A DNA stretch of 64,000 nt from Mycoplasma sp. CSL7491-lung. Lineage in GTDB: Bacteria; Bacillota_I; Bacilli_A; Mycoplasmatales; Metamycoplasmataceae. Location of the stretch: positions 1 through 64,000 of the forward strand of contig NZ_JAHMHG010000001.1 in NCBI RefSeq assembly GCF_018913965.1, in the 5' to 3' direction. Positions 1-10,310 of the stretch are shown piece after piece. The notes below the pieces were generated by a model. That model did no database searches, was not told the origin of the DNA, and saw nothing but the letters and a program-made list of their open reading frames with translations. Position 1 is the first letter of the stretch, and every line of letters starts with the position of its first letter. The translations under genes were made by a program, and so were the position numbers.

Positions 1-1
1 A

Positions 2-784
2 TCTATAAAAATTTCATACTCGCCCAATAAAAGTGAAAGAGAGAGTATATCTAAATTAATAAATAATTTAGATTCATCAATCGCACTACTTCAGCGTAAG
101 TTAGAAAAAATGAAAAATATTAAAGAAATTCTACTTAATAAGATGTTTGTGAGCGGTCAAGCGCAATTTCCTGAAATTAGATTTAAAGAGTTTACTAATC
201 CTTGAGTACAGAAACTTTTAGGAGATATGGGCGATATAAATGGTTCTACTGTTGACAAAGTAATCAGAAACGAAGATATAAAATGTTTAATGTTAAATTA
301 TATGGATGTTTATAATAAAAAAGAAATCAAAAAGGAAAATCTGTCTTTTAACTCTGCGACTCCGTGACAAATATATACAAATAATATACTTGAAGGAGAT
401 GTTTTTATAACTCCTTCGTCAGAAACTAAATATGAGTTAGGTTTTGCAAAAACTTCAAATGTAGAAATTTTGAATGGAGTATATTCTTACCATTTAATAA
501 GATTTAGACCTAAAAATATTAAAATAGAAAAATCATATTTGGACTACTTATTTGATACCCAAAAATACCGTACATATTTTAGTATTAATGGTCAAGGGGC
601 TCAAAGATTTACATTATCATTATCATTTTTCAAAAATGCTATAATTTATCTTCCTTCATTAAAAGAACAAGAAAGAATAATTAAATTATTAAAAACATTA
701 GACTCATCAATCGCACTACTTCAACGAAAGATAGAAAAACTAGAAAATATTAAATCAACTTTGCTAAATAAAATGTTTGTTTAA
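2..784 (+). CDS. hsdS: Type I restriction specificity subunit HsdS, 3' part
   Basis: This is the C-terminal 260 residues of the DNA-recognition subunit of a type I restriction-modification complex; the 5' end lies outside the window. The frame runs from base 2 to the TAA at 782-784 when in-frame TGA codons (for example near 204 and 366) are read as Trp. It holds the tail of one target-recognition domain, a conserved spacer helix (LDSSIALLQRK, about 68-160), the link FPEIRFKEFTNPW, the second recognition domain, and a second copy of the spacer helix (about 697-784). The two helix copies are nearly identical in DNA over roughly 30 bases. In HsdS proteins these helices set the distance between the two recognised half-sites. 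No hsdM or hsdR is visible here. A terminator follows directly. Confidence 0.92.
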
Positions 785-822
785 AAACAGAACTTATTCT
801 TTTAGTAAGTTCTGTTTTTATT
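784..822 (+). terminator. Rho-independent terminator after hsdS
   Basis: The inverted repeat AACAGAACTTA / TAAGTTCTGTT with a short loop is followed by a T run, directly after the hsdS stop codon. Confidence 0.8.
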
Positions 823-1162
823 AGATTTTATTTAATAACTTTTAAATTAATTTTTATTAAATCCATTCTAATAAATATAAATTAATTAGTGCGTTATTAC
901 AAATGATTTATTACACTATTTTAATAAATTCATAATAAAAGTTTTTGTATTAAATATTAATTAAATATGTAAAAATAGAGTTTCGAAATAATGCCCATTT
1001 ATTATTCCAAAAATTACTAAATTCCATAAAAGTTAAAATAAACTTAAGCATAATTTTATTTTTTTAATACATCAAAAAATGGCGATTTTATTTAGCGCTC
1101 TTAACAAAAGTAAAAAAAAGATTTTTTAGACTTTGTAATTAATTAAAAAGTGTTTATTTTGT
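823..1162. other. AT-rich intergenic stretch
   Basis: Between the hsdS terminator and the P80 promoter I see no ORF of useful length, no RNA gene and no clear repeat. The sequence is nearly all A and T. Confidence 0.6.
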
Positions 1163-1200
1163 TATAATTAATATAAAATTAAAAGTTTATAAAAAAGGAG
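1163..1200 (+). promoter_or_regulatory. Promoter -10 and RBS of the P80-P60-HinT operon
   Basis: A consensus TATAAT sits at 1163-1168, and AAGGAG at 1195-1200 lies four bases before the ATG at 1205. No convincing -35 box is seen, which is usual in mycoplasmas. Confidence 0.65.
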
Positions 1201-1204
1201 CTTT

Positions 1205-3388
1205 ATGGCAAAAGGACAAAAGTCATTTTTTGAACGTTTAACAGAAGTTAATGACTCATACGATGAAAAAAAACAAAATAAAAATACTACTAATAAAAAG
1301 AAAAGAAATTATATAAATATTGCTATTTTATCAACTTTAGGAGTTGGTGCTTTTTTAGGTATAACAATACCTGCAGTTATAAATAGTACAAAAGTAAATT
1401 ATGAACAACCAACTAAAGATGATGTAAATGTTTTGGAATTTAAAAATAGTAATGGTGTTGTAACAAAAATCAATGTTAAAGAACTAACTAATGTTTTAAC
1501 TGATACAAGTAAAACAAACCAAAGCAAAGTAAGTTCTTTATATAAAAAGATTATTCTAGAGTGATACAAACAAGAGCAACGTGCTTCTCAAATATATGAA
1601 CATATTTTTAATAATTCATTGATTGCTGGTGAAACAGTTAGAAGTGATATTAAATTAAAGAAAATCGAAGATATCGAAAAAGAACAAAAAGCAAAGATTG
1701 ATGAAGAAAGAAATAATATTCAAAAGAAATATCCTTTTCAAACATGAGAAAAAGCATTTCTTGAAAAATTACAATCAGATGAATTTGGAAAAAGCAACAC
1801 AGTAGAAGAAGCTACTGAATATTTAGTATTTAAAGAAATTGAAAATGAAGCGTTAAGACGTTTTACAATTGAAGTTAAAACTTATGATTTAAATTACATT
1901 AATAGAGTTGCTCAAAGAGATATTTATGATATCGATGAATTCGGAAACACTTTACCTCAAAAACTTTTATTCCACAAAGGTGATAAAGTATTCTCATTTT
2001 ACAAAGAAAATGAAAATTATTATACAGATTCTTCAGTTGCTAATAAAGCGGTTACATTTACAACTCGTTCATTTATTGATAAATTAAAAGATCCTACTGA
2101 GTTAATTAATACTTACTTTAGTTCAAATTCTTTAATGAATGTTGAGTCTATAATTTTACCTGGTGCTCATGATCCTGAATTAACAAAACCATTTAAATTC
2201 GATGATAAATCAAAAGAGAAATTAATAAACCTTTTAAGTTATTCTTCAATAATTAAAACAACTACAAATAATGGTAATCCAACAACATCTAGAGAATTTA
2301 TACAAAACGTAGAATTGTTCAAGAAATTTAAAGCTGCAAGCGAATACTCATTAATTAAAGAAAATCAAACAAGCGAAGAATTTCAATATGATAAAACATT
2401 ATATTCAAGTTATATTGAATCTTTAACATTAACAAAATCAGACTCACTTTTAAAAAGCGCATTAGTTACTTTTAAAGATTTATTCACTTCAAACCAAGAG
2501 CAAGCTTTAGGAATTATTGCTAAAGATGAACTTTCAAAAGGAGATAAAAAAATTCCAGAAATAAACTTAAATGAAATTTACAAATTACCTACAGGAGTAA
2601 ATTCAAGTTTAGAATCTGAAATAGATAAGTTGCAAAAAGAACTTAAAACAATGGAATCTCAAACAAATAACGAACAAGAATTTATCGAAAAAACAACTTT
2701 ATTAAATAGTTATATTTCTAGATTAATTAATTCAATGGATAATGCTCAATTTGAAAAGTGAATAAAAGATACATTCAACAACCACTTTAATATAAATGTT
2801 GATAATAAAAATTATGTTTCTACAGTTTATAAAGTTAAAGATAAAGATGGTTACTATGCTTTATTAAATGCGACAGGAATTAATTTATTCAAAGTAACAA
2901 TGGTTCAAGAAAAAGATCAATATATTAAAATGTTCAAAGACGACATGATTAATGTATTAAAAGGTTTTTCTACTCATTTTGATTTAGTTAATAAAATCAA
3001 TAAAAAACTTAGCGAAGAACAAATAGTTGTTAAAGCTTTACAAGATGATGGGCTTAAAGCAGCATTAAAAAATATTGATAATCCCTCTATAACTGATAAA
3101 AAAGAAAAATATAACGATCAAGTTCTTGAAGAATACTCAAATATTGCTTACTCAATTTCTAACGGTAAAGTTAGTGTTGAAATAACAAATAATCTAGACA
3201 AAATTGATAAATGAATAAAAGATACTTATAATTCTGAAACAAACTTAAATTTAAGTTATAAAGACGCAAAAATGAAAGTTGCTTATTACGATACAACTAA
3301 TAAAACATTTAGTTATTCTGAAGAAAGTGCGTTTGATTTATACGAAAGTGCATTAAGAAAAATGTTAAAACAAGGAGAGGATAAATAA
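1205..3388 (+). CDS. HinT-interacting membrane complex protein P80
   Basis: The 727-residue protein has a positively charged N-terminus, one transmembrane segment at about residues 37-59 (NIAILSTLGVGAFLGIT), and a long, Lys/Glu-rich, largely helical outer part. In Mycoplasma hominis, P80 is a membrane protein that forms a complex with lipoprotein P60 and the cytoplasmic HinT, from a three-gene operon. The same order occurs here (P80, lipoprotein, HIT protein with overlapping ends), which is the main reason for the name. The frame contains several TGA Trp codons (1562, 2759, 3212). The start ATG at 1205 has a strong AAGGAG. The stop TAA overlaps the next ATG by one base (TAATG). The molecular role of the complex is not known from the sequence. 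Confidence 0.85.
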
Positions 3389-4602
3389 TGATAAAATGAT
3401 TTAAAAAAGTAATTTTGCCAGTATCATTAGCTTCTATTAGTGTTGCTGCTATTTCTTGTGGTAGAACAGCTGATTCGATTGAAAAAACTCAACAAGACGA
3501 ATTATTTAAAGACGCAAAAGTTAAAACAGAAGTAGAAAACTTATGAATTGAAAATGTTTTAAAAAATTACTATCAAGTTGATGAAAATGCTAATTTAATT
3601 TCAAATCAAGAGTATAAAGAAGCTGCTTTCCAAACTTATAAAACATACGTAGAATATCAAAATCAAAAAGATTCTAAATATTTAGAAAAACAAATTACAA
3701 ATTTACTTTCATTAGGTGTTTTAAACCAAGAAGAATTTAAAGTGTTAGAAAAAGCGTATAGTTTTAAATCATTACCAACTTTAGACCAATTTACAATTTT
3801 ATATAACAATAAATCAGCCGATGTTAGATTATTGGTTAATAAACAACTATTAGTTAATAAATATTTAACAATTTCATCAAAAGAAGAATTAGAAAAAATT
3901 GATAACTCTAAATATACAAGAAATAAAGATAGATTTGATCAAAATAACTTTTTGTTAATTGATTATATTCTTGACAAAAATTATGTTCAATTATGACAAT
4001 TTAAATCAGACAAAGAACAAGATTTATTTACTACAAAATACAAAACGATTTCAAACATAAATGATTACAATGCTATAGCATTAAAAAACTATACAACAGA
4101 TAATGTTGTATCATCTAATTTATTATTCTCAAATAATAAAAACCTCGAAACAAAATTAGGTGGTTATGTTGGTATCCAAAAAACTCCTTTTAGCTTTGAT
4201 AATTCTATAGCAGCTTTATCAGAAGATAATGTTGTTATGAGTGGTTTCTATAATTATTCAACTAATAAACTAGTCAAGGTAAATGAAGACGAAAGTTTAG
4301 AAGAGTCTATCAAAATAACAAATAATGATGGAAAAATAAATATATCTTATTTAAATAGAATTATGCCTTTAACAAAAAAAGTTACTAATCCAGATGATAA
4401 AGAAAAAGAAATGACAATCTTTACAATGGAAAACACTATTTTTGCTCCTAATTTATTAATTTTAACTACAATTTTATCAGTTAATGATGAATCGCTTTAC
4501 AATAAAGCTGTTGAAGCTTTTGTTGCCTTAGGGAATAAATTAACAATAACAGAAAATGAAACATTAAAAAAATCATTAGAAGGATCAAAATTCCTTGGCT
4601 AG
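3388..4602 (+). CDS. HinT-interacting lipoprotein P60
   Basis: The 404-residue lipoprotein starts MIKWFKKVILPVSLA and has the lipobox AAISC (Cys about residue 24), so it should be anchored to the outer face of the membrane. The rest is hydrophilic, with no enzyme motif I recognise. Its place between P80 and hinT matches the P60 gene of the M. hominis P80-P60-HinT operon. Translation is probably coupled on both sides: its ATG overlaps the P80 stop, and its TAG at 4600-4602 lies inside the start of hinT. TGA at about 3397, 3544 and 3994 encodes Trp. Confidence 0.85.
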
Positions 4603-4912
4603 TATTTTTACAAAAATTATAAATAGAGAAATTAACTCTAATATAATTTATGAAGATGATAAGGTTATATCTATTTTAGATGTTAATCCTAAACAACCTG
4701 GACATTTTCTAGTTATCCCTAAAATTGAAAAAGAAAATCTTCTTGAACAAAGTGAAGAAGAAGTTAATTATTTAATGAAAATAGCTCGTCAATTAGCTAC
4801 TGAAAAAATAAAAAATAATGAAGCTACTGGATTTAAAATTGTAATTAACACCGGAAAAAGTGCTGGACAAGAAGTTATGCACACACACGTTCATGTAGTA
4901 CCATATAAATAA
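4595..4912 (+). CDS. hinT: HIT-family nucleotide hydrolase HinT
   Basis: The 105-residue histidine-triad protein is a small cytoplasmic purine-nucleotide phosphoramidase/AMP-lysine hydrolase of the HINT branch. The C-terminal triad HTHVHVVP gives the three catalytic/nucleotide-binding histidines, and the N-terminal FTKIINREI and DINP-like DVNPKQPGHFLVIPK segments are typical. The start is TTG at 4595, inside the last codons of P60 (8-base overlap); no ATG fits the conserved N-terminus. In M. hominis the homologue binds the P60/P80 membrane complex, so it may act near the membrane. A terminator hairpin begins at the stop codon. Confidence 0.93.
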   Translation: MASIFTKIINREINSNIIYEDDKVISILDVNPKQPGHFLVIPKIEKENLLEQSEEEVNYLMKIARQLATEKIKNNEATGFKIVINTGKSAGQEVMHTHVHVVPYK

Positions 4913-4938
4913 TAATCGCTTTGCGATTATTTTTATTA
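4911..4938 (+). terminator. Terminator of the P80-P60-HinT operon
   Basis: Stem AATAATCG / CGATTATT with loop CTTTG is followed by TTTTATT; it starts within the hinT stop codon. Confidence 0.8.
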
Positions 4939-4962
4939 TAATATATCTTTAAAGGAGTTGAT

Positions 4963-6765
4963 ATGAAGTTAATATATTCAATATGATTTCAATTAGGTAA
5001 CTTGGCAAATTTACCTACTTTGGCATCATCAAGCGTTTCGCAATCTAGTCAATCAAGTTATACTAACGATGAATTTAATAAAATAAAAGAAGAATATAAA
5101 AAACTTTTTAGTAAGTATTTTACTAATAATAACTTTATTTCTCAAATTGATTCTATTGAAAACACAACGAAAGAACAAGTAAAAAATAAAGTTATAGAAA
5201 TATTAAAAAATACTTATAAAAATATTATTTCTGATATCTTTTTTACTCAAAGTAACAATAATTATAATTCTATAGAGCTAGAGCGTTCAATCAAAGAAAA
5301 AATAAACAATAATAATAGCTTTGAAATAGATAGTTGAGATCTAATGATATCTAGCGTTCTAGTTGATTTAGGTCATAAATGAATTGATGAAACAAGAGAA
5401 AATTTTACTTATACCGAATTAATGGATGATTTACCAAAATCTAAATGAACTATAAAACAAGAGAACAAGACCGCTTATCAGTATTGATCAAATATAGCAA
5501 GAACTATATTTAGTGGTTTTTACGTAGATTCTATTAATGGTGATTCTTGATTTAGAGAAGATGATACAGAACATTCTCAAGAAGAAACTGAAAGAATATA
5601 TTTTAAAAATGCTATTGAGCCGAAACTATATCTTTTAAATATGGATCCGGAACTTAATCATGACAATAAAAGTTTAAATTTAAGAAATAACGAAGAAATA
5701 AAAACATTAATATCAAAACTAAACTTGAATGATTTAAATACTTACAAGGAACTTTTAAATAAATATGGATATTTATTCAAAAGAGACTTTTATAGATATC
5801 ACGAAAATATTGATTATTCTTTCAATGAAATTTGAATGATAAATCCAGCAATTGTTTTTAAAAATGAATCCATTTTAGATGAAAATTCAGTACCTTATAA
5901 TAAAGTTATAAATTATATTAAAAACTACTATTTAGAAGATGTTTTAGAATTGCTAAACTTTAATTTGAATGATGATTTTTTAAATGATTGACCTACTAAA
6001 ATAAACTTTAATAATAAACTAAACGATAACGCTTCTTTAATTTACTATAATTTAAGTTTGCCTTTAATAAATCATCTTAAAACCCAAGTTTTTAATTCTA
6101 TTTTTGATTATTACAATATTTCACAAGATGAGCAAAACAGAATTTGAAGTCTATTCCAAGAAACTCCACAGGAAAGAAATTTTTTGTTTGATACTGTCGG
6201 AATTTATGAATTATCAGATAAAAAAATACTTAGTGCAATAAGACCTAAAGTATCATTTTTTAATTTGAAATTAAAAATCCAAGAAGCTTTAAATGAAATA
6301 GGTAAAATTGTTAAACCTGAGCTTAATGTGGTTAATGAAAATTTTAGATTCCATAATTATACATTAAATGAAATATTGCCTAAAAATGACAAACACAATG
6401 AAACTAAATTAGATAATGAAAATCATTCAGATAATAAGGTAGAAAAAAACGAAAAAAAAGATGAAATTACTTCTAATGAAGAAAAAAACATTTCAAATAA
6501 AGAGGATGACAACCAAATTTCGAATAAAAACAATGAAACTCCAAATGAAAATAAACAAAAAATAGAAGAAATTAGAGAAACTAATCAAAAAAGTCAAAGT
6601 AATAATTCAAATAATAGTAAAAAAAATCTAGAAAAAGAACAAAACAAAGGAAATTCAAATTATAATATCAAAAAATTTCTTTTAATTGCCTTAATTGCGT
6701 TAGGTATAATATCTTCAGGAACAATATTTTTATTGATTTTAAGAAAAAAGATGTTATCTAAATAA
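4963..6765 (+). CDS. C-terminally anchored surface protein, function unknown
   Basis: The 600-residue protein begins MKLIYSIWFQLGNLANL behind AAAGGAG (4951-4957). The short hydrophobic start could be a weak signal peptide. Residues about 20-470 are hydrophilic and Asn/Lys-rich with many Trp encoded by TGA. From about residue 480 comes a low-complexity stretch rich in Asn, Glu and Lys, then one transmembrane segment (FLLIALIALGIISSGTIFLLIL) and a short basic tail (RKKMLSK). This layout (large outer domain, flexible stalk, C-terminal membrane anchor) suggests a surface protein held by its C-terminus. I recognise no family. It sits between two terminators and so is probably a single-gene unit, separate from the AAA/subtilisin pair downstream. 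Confidence 0.75.
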
Positions 6766-6788
6766 AAAATCATTATAGCCATGTAGAA

Positions 6789-6817
6789 AAAAGTAACATG
6801 AAAATGTTATTTTTTTA
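6789..6817 (+). terminator. Terminator after the anchored surface protein
   Basis: Stem AAAGTAACAT / ATGTTATTTTTT with loop GAAA and a T run lies 25 bases past the stop codon. Confidence 0.7.
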
Positions 6818-6935
6818 TATAAATTATGAGTCGATTTTTGCGTTGTAAAATAAGTAAAAAGGATCTGTTAAAACAATTTATCCATAAAACAATTCAAACA
6901 TTTTTGATTAACTTTTATGATATAAAAAATAACTT

Positions 6936-6976
6936 TTGTCCCAAATATTATTAAATTGTCCCAAGTGTGATATACT
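6936..6976 (+). promoter_or_regulatory. Promoter with tandem TTGTCCCAA repeats
   Basis: Two exact copies of TTGTCCCAA (6936-6944 and 6956-6964) start 20 bases apart. They lie directly upstream of a -10-like TATACT (6971-6976) and the AAAGGAG of the AAA ATPase gene. Two helical turns of spacing would put both copies on one DNA face, as for a dimeric repressor or activator. The bound protein is not known. Confidence 0.55.
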
Positions 6977-6999
6977 TTTAATATAGCAAAGGAGCAAAA

Positions 7000-8034
7000 A
7001 TGAAAAAAGCAAGAATTCTAAATTTAATAAAATATTTTTCAGAAAAAAATGATATAGCTTTTAAAAATGAAGCATATGAAATTGCTAGTGAATTTGATCG
7101 AATGGGTGACTATTCACTTGCAGAATATATAATGGGTTTATTATCAGAAGGAAACACTTTTTTTCCTCAAATGATAGTAGATAATCACAATTTTATTAAA
7201 AAAATAAAGACAAGTAGCAAATCACTGCCTATACCAGATATCATTAAAGAGGATGTTATAGGGATCATTAATGCTACTACAAGAGATATTGGTATTAATA
7301 AATTTCTTTTTGTTGGGCCGCCCGGCACAGGTAAAACCGAAACTTCGAAACATATAGCAAGAATTTTAGGAAGAGAACTATTTGTTGTAGATTTTTCCAC
7401 AATAATTGATAGCAAATTAGGACAAACTAGTAAAAATATTTCAAAATTATTTGACGAAATAAATAATTTAAGAATGCCTGATAAAGTGGTTATTTTATTC
7501 GACGAAATAGATGCTTTAGCTATGGAAAGAGTTGATTCGAATGATTTAAGAGAAATGGGGAGGGCAACTACAGCTGTTTTAAATGGTTTAGATCAATTAA
7601 ATGATAAGGTTATATTAATAGCAACCACAAACTTATATAAACATTTTGATAAGGCGTTAATTAGAAGATTTGATTCAGTAATTAATTTTGACAGATATAG
7701 TAGAGATGATTTAATTGATATATCAGAAATAATATTCAATGATTATATTAAGAAAATGGATAATGTCGGTAAAAATATAAGACTTTTTAGAAAAATTATT
7801 AATTTATATGAGACAATACCATATCCGGGTGAATTAAAAAATATAATTAGAACTTCTTTAGCATTTAGTAAATTAGATGAAGAATTTGACTATTTAAAAA
7901 GATTATATAATACCGTGAAAAATGGAAGAAAAATTGAAATAAAAGAATTACAAACATTGGGCTTTACACTAAGAGAAATAGAAATTTTAACAAGCATATC
8001 AAAAAGTCAACTATCTAGAGAATTAAAGGAATAA
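7000..8034 (+). CDS. AAA ATPase, IetA-like partner of the downstream subtilisin
   Basis: The 344-residue protein has a single classical AAA domain of the FtsH/Cdc48 type. Walker A GPPGTGKTE is at residues 106-114, Walker B VVILFDEIDAL at about 163-173, sensor 1 LIATTN at about 206-211, and an arginine-finger region RRF near 222. The first 80 residues form a small helical domain in place of a protease or membrane domain. There is no signal peptide, so it is cytosolic. The gene ends one base before the ATG of an S8 peptidase. A AAA ATPase next to a cytosolic subtilisin is the arrangement of the IetA/IetS pair, described from an Agrobacterium Ti plasmid as a toxin-antitoxin-like stability module and also listed among anti-phage systems. 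The assignment rests on domain pairing and order, not on a sequence search. Confidence 0.85.
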   Translation: MKKARILNLIKYFSEKNDIAFKNEAYEIASEFDRMGDYSLAEYIMGLLSEGNTFFPQMIVDNHNFIKKIKTSSKSLPIPDIIKEDVIGIINATTRDIGINKFLFVGPPGTGKTETSKHIARILGRELFVVDFSTIIDSKLGQTSKNISKLFDEINNLRMPDKVVILFDEIDALAMERVDSNDLREMGRATTAVLNGLDQLNDKVILIATTNLYKHFDKALIRRFDSVINFDRYSRDDLIDISEIIFNDYIKKMDNVGKNIRLFRKIINLYETIPYPGELKNIIRTSLAFSKLDEEFDYLKRLYNTVKNGRKIEIKELQTLGFTLREIEILTSISKSQLSRELKE

Positions 8035-8035
8035 C

Positions 8036-10261
8036 ATGAATGAAATTTTAGAGTTAAAGGGTGAATTTGAAAAGAGCCCTTCAAGTACTAAACCGGGACC
8101 ATCAAACTTACCGATTGGTGAGTTTATAAATATTTCTAACTTGAAAAAAATATATAATGATTTAATAAAAACACTTAAATTTTGAGAAAATGAAAAATTA
8201 AAAATTAACCCATTAATTAGTGTTCACTATATAAAAATAGTAGCTAAAAGTAATAGAGTAAGAGGGTTATTTAAAAATAGTATTAGGGATAATAACAATT
8301 TGATTGTAGGTGCAAAATTTAATGATAATAAAACAAAGCACATTATTACGTATTGTATGACATTAGAGGTTTTGCACAGTTCTATTCAAAAGTTAAATGA
8401 AGTAATTAAAATCTTTGAAAAGAATTTCGGAGAAGAAATAAATTATTCGATGATATCAGAAATTAATTCAGGACATTTTAAGGATTTATTTAGTAGAACA
8501 AAACTAAGACAAAGTACATTTGTGAACGTAATTGTTGATTCTTATTGGGTTGATAAAATAAATGTAGAGAAAGAAGTTGACGATATCAAAGAAGATTCAA
8601 TTGTAACAATTTTCAAAACAGGCAATAAAATTAGTGACATTTTTGATCAACTAAATATTAGTTATACTAATATAAGAAAAATTGATGAGACAACATTTTT
8701 ATTAAAAACTAATGAATATAATATTTTGAAAGAAAAGGCTCCGTTTTTAATTTCGATGTCAATTACTGACATTTCAAAAATAGACACAAAACTTTATTTA
8801 AATGATATTAAAAACAATAGTTCAATAAATATCCCTGATCCTAAAGATGAGCCGGTAGTTGGTGTAATTGATACTATGTTCCATGAAGATGTTTACTTTA
8901 ATAAATGAGTTGAATTCAAAAATATGTTAGACCCTAATATTGAATTAGAAAGCAAAGATTATATACATGGTACCGCGGTCAGTTCAATAATTGTTGATGG
9001 GCCAACATTTAATCCTCAATTAGAAGATGGTTGCGGTAGGTTTAGAGTAAAACATTTCGGTGTGTCTACAGCAAGCAAGTTTAGCTCTTATTCTGTTCTA
9101 AAATCCATAAAGGAAATTGTTTTATCAAATAAAGATATTAAAGTTTGAAATTTATCTTTAGGGTCGTATTTGGAAATAAATAATAATTTTATTTCACCAG
9201 AAGCCGCTTTTTTAGATAAATTGCAATATGAAAATGACATAATATTTATTATTGCTGGCACAAATAAATTGAATAAAAATATAAATAAAATAGGTTCTCC
9301 GGCCGACTCTATTAATTCTTTAGTAGTAAATTCTGTTAATTTTAATAATGAACCTACCGATTATGCTAGAAGTGGCCCTGTATTATCGTTTTATCAAAAA
9401 CCTGATGTTTCTTATTATGGTGGTACTGATAAACAACCAATTAGAACATGCACTCACTTAGGAGAAAAACTTGTAGCTGGCACTTCATTTTCTGCTCCTT
9501 GAATAACTAGAAAAATAGCATATTTAATACATATAATGAAATTTTCTAGAGAAGTGGCTAAAGCTTTGATAATTGACTCTGCTGTTGGTTGAGAAAATAA
9601 AACTAATTTTAAAGTTGGGTATGGTGTCGTTCCTATACATATTAACAAAATAATTAATACTCCTAAAGATGAAATTAAATTTATTTTTTATCAAATAGCA
9701 GATATGTATGAATCATATGCAAATAATATTATTGTACCCATTGATAAAGGTAAACATCCATTTATATCCAAAGCTGTGTTGTGTTATTTTCCGAATAGTT
9801 CAAAAAATCAAGGTGTTGATTACACAAATACAGAATTAGATATACACTTTGGAAGAATTAAAGATAAAAAAGGTAACATCTTGACAATAAACGATAATAA
9901 TCAAAATAATGATCATCATTATACTTACGAAGAGAGTGCCCGCGATTTTTACAGAAAATGAGACAATGTTAAAGTTATAATTGAAAATATAAAAACTCAA
10001 AAGGGTAGACAAAAGAAAAGCAAACGAACTTTTGTAAATCAAAACTGAGGAATTAAGATTAGAAAAAAAGAAAGAGTGTTGACTAAAAGTTCAAAAATTA
10101 AATTCGGAGTTGTTGTAACTTTAAAAGAAATTAATGGAAATAATAGAATTTATGAATTTATTAAAATGAATCAATTATCGGGTTGAATTGTAAATAAAAT
10201 TGACGTTAAAAATAAAATTGATGTATATGAAAAATCTAATGAAATAATAGAATTTGACTAA
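8036..10261 (+). CDS. Cytosolic subtilisin-like serine peptidase (S8), IetS-like
   Basis: The 741-residue protein has a unique N-terminal domain of about 270 residues followed by an S8 peptidase domain. Catalytic residues are visible: Asp279 (VVGVIDT), His311 (YIHGTAV), oxyanion Asn410 (IIAGTN) and Ser484 (AGTSFSAP). A C-terminal domain of about 230 residues follows. There is no signal peptide, lipobox or transmembrane segment, unlike surface subtilisins of mycoplasmas, which argues for an intracellular target. Translation probably couples to the AAA ATPase gene (one base between stop and start). Trp codons TGA occur at about 8180, 8906, 9146 and 9500. The frame is intact to the TAA at 10259-10261. 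In IetAS pairs the protease is the effector and the ATPase its regulator; here that is inference. Confidence 0.88.
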
Positions 10262-10269
10262 AAATTTTG

Positions 10270-10310
10270 AATTAAAAAATCTTATGTGTAGAGCATAAGA
10301 TTTTTTAATT
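10270..10310. terminator. Bidirectional terminator between S8 peptidase and rsmA
   Basis: A perfect 17-bp stem AATTAAAAAATCTTATG pairs with its complement across a 7-base loop. T runs on both strands suit the two convergent genes. Confidence 0.9.
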
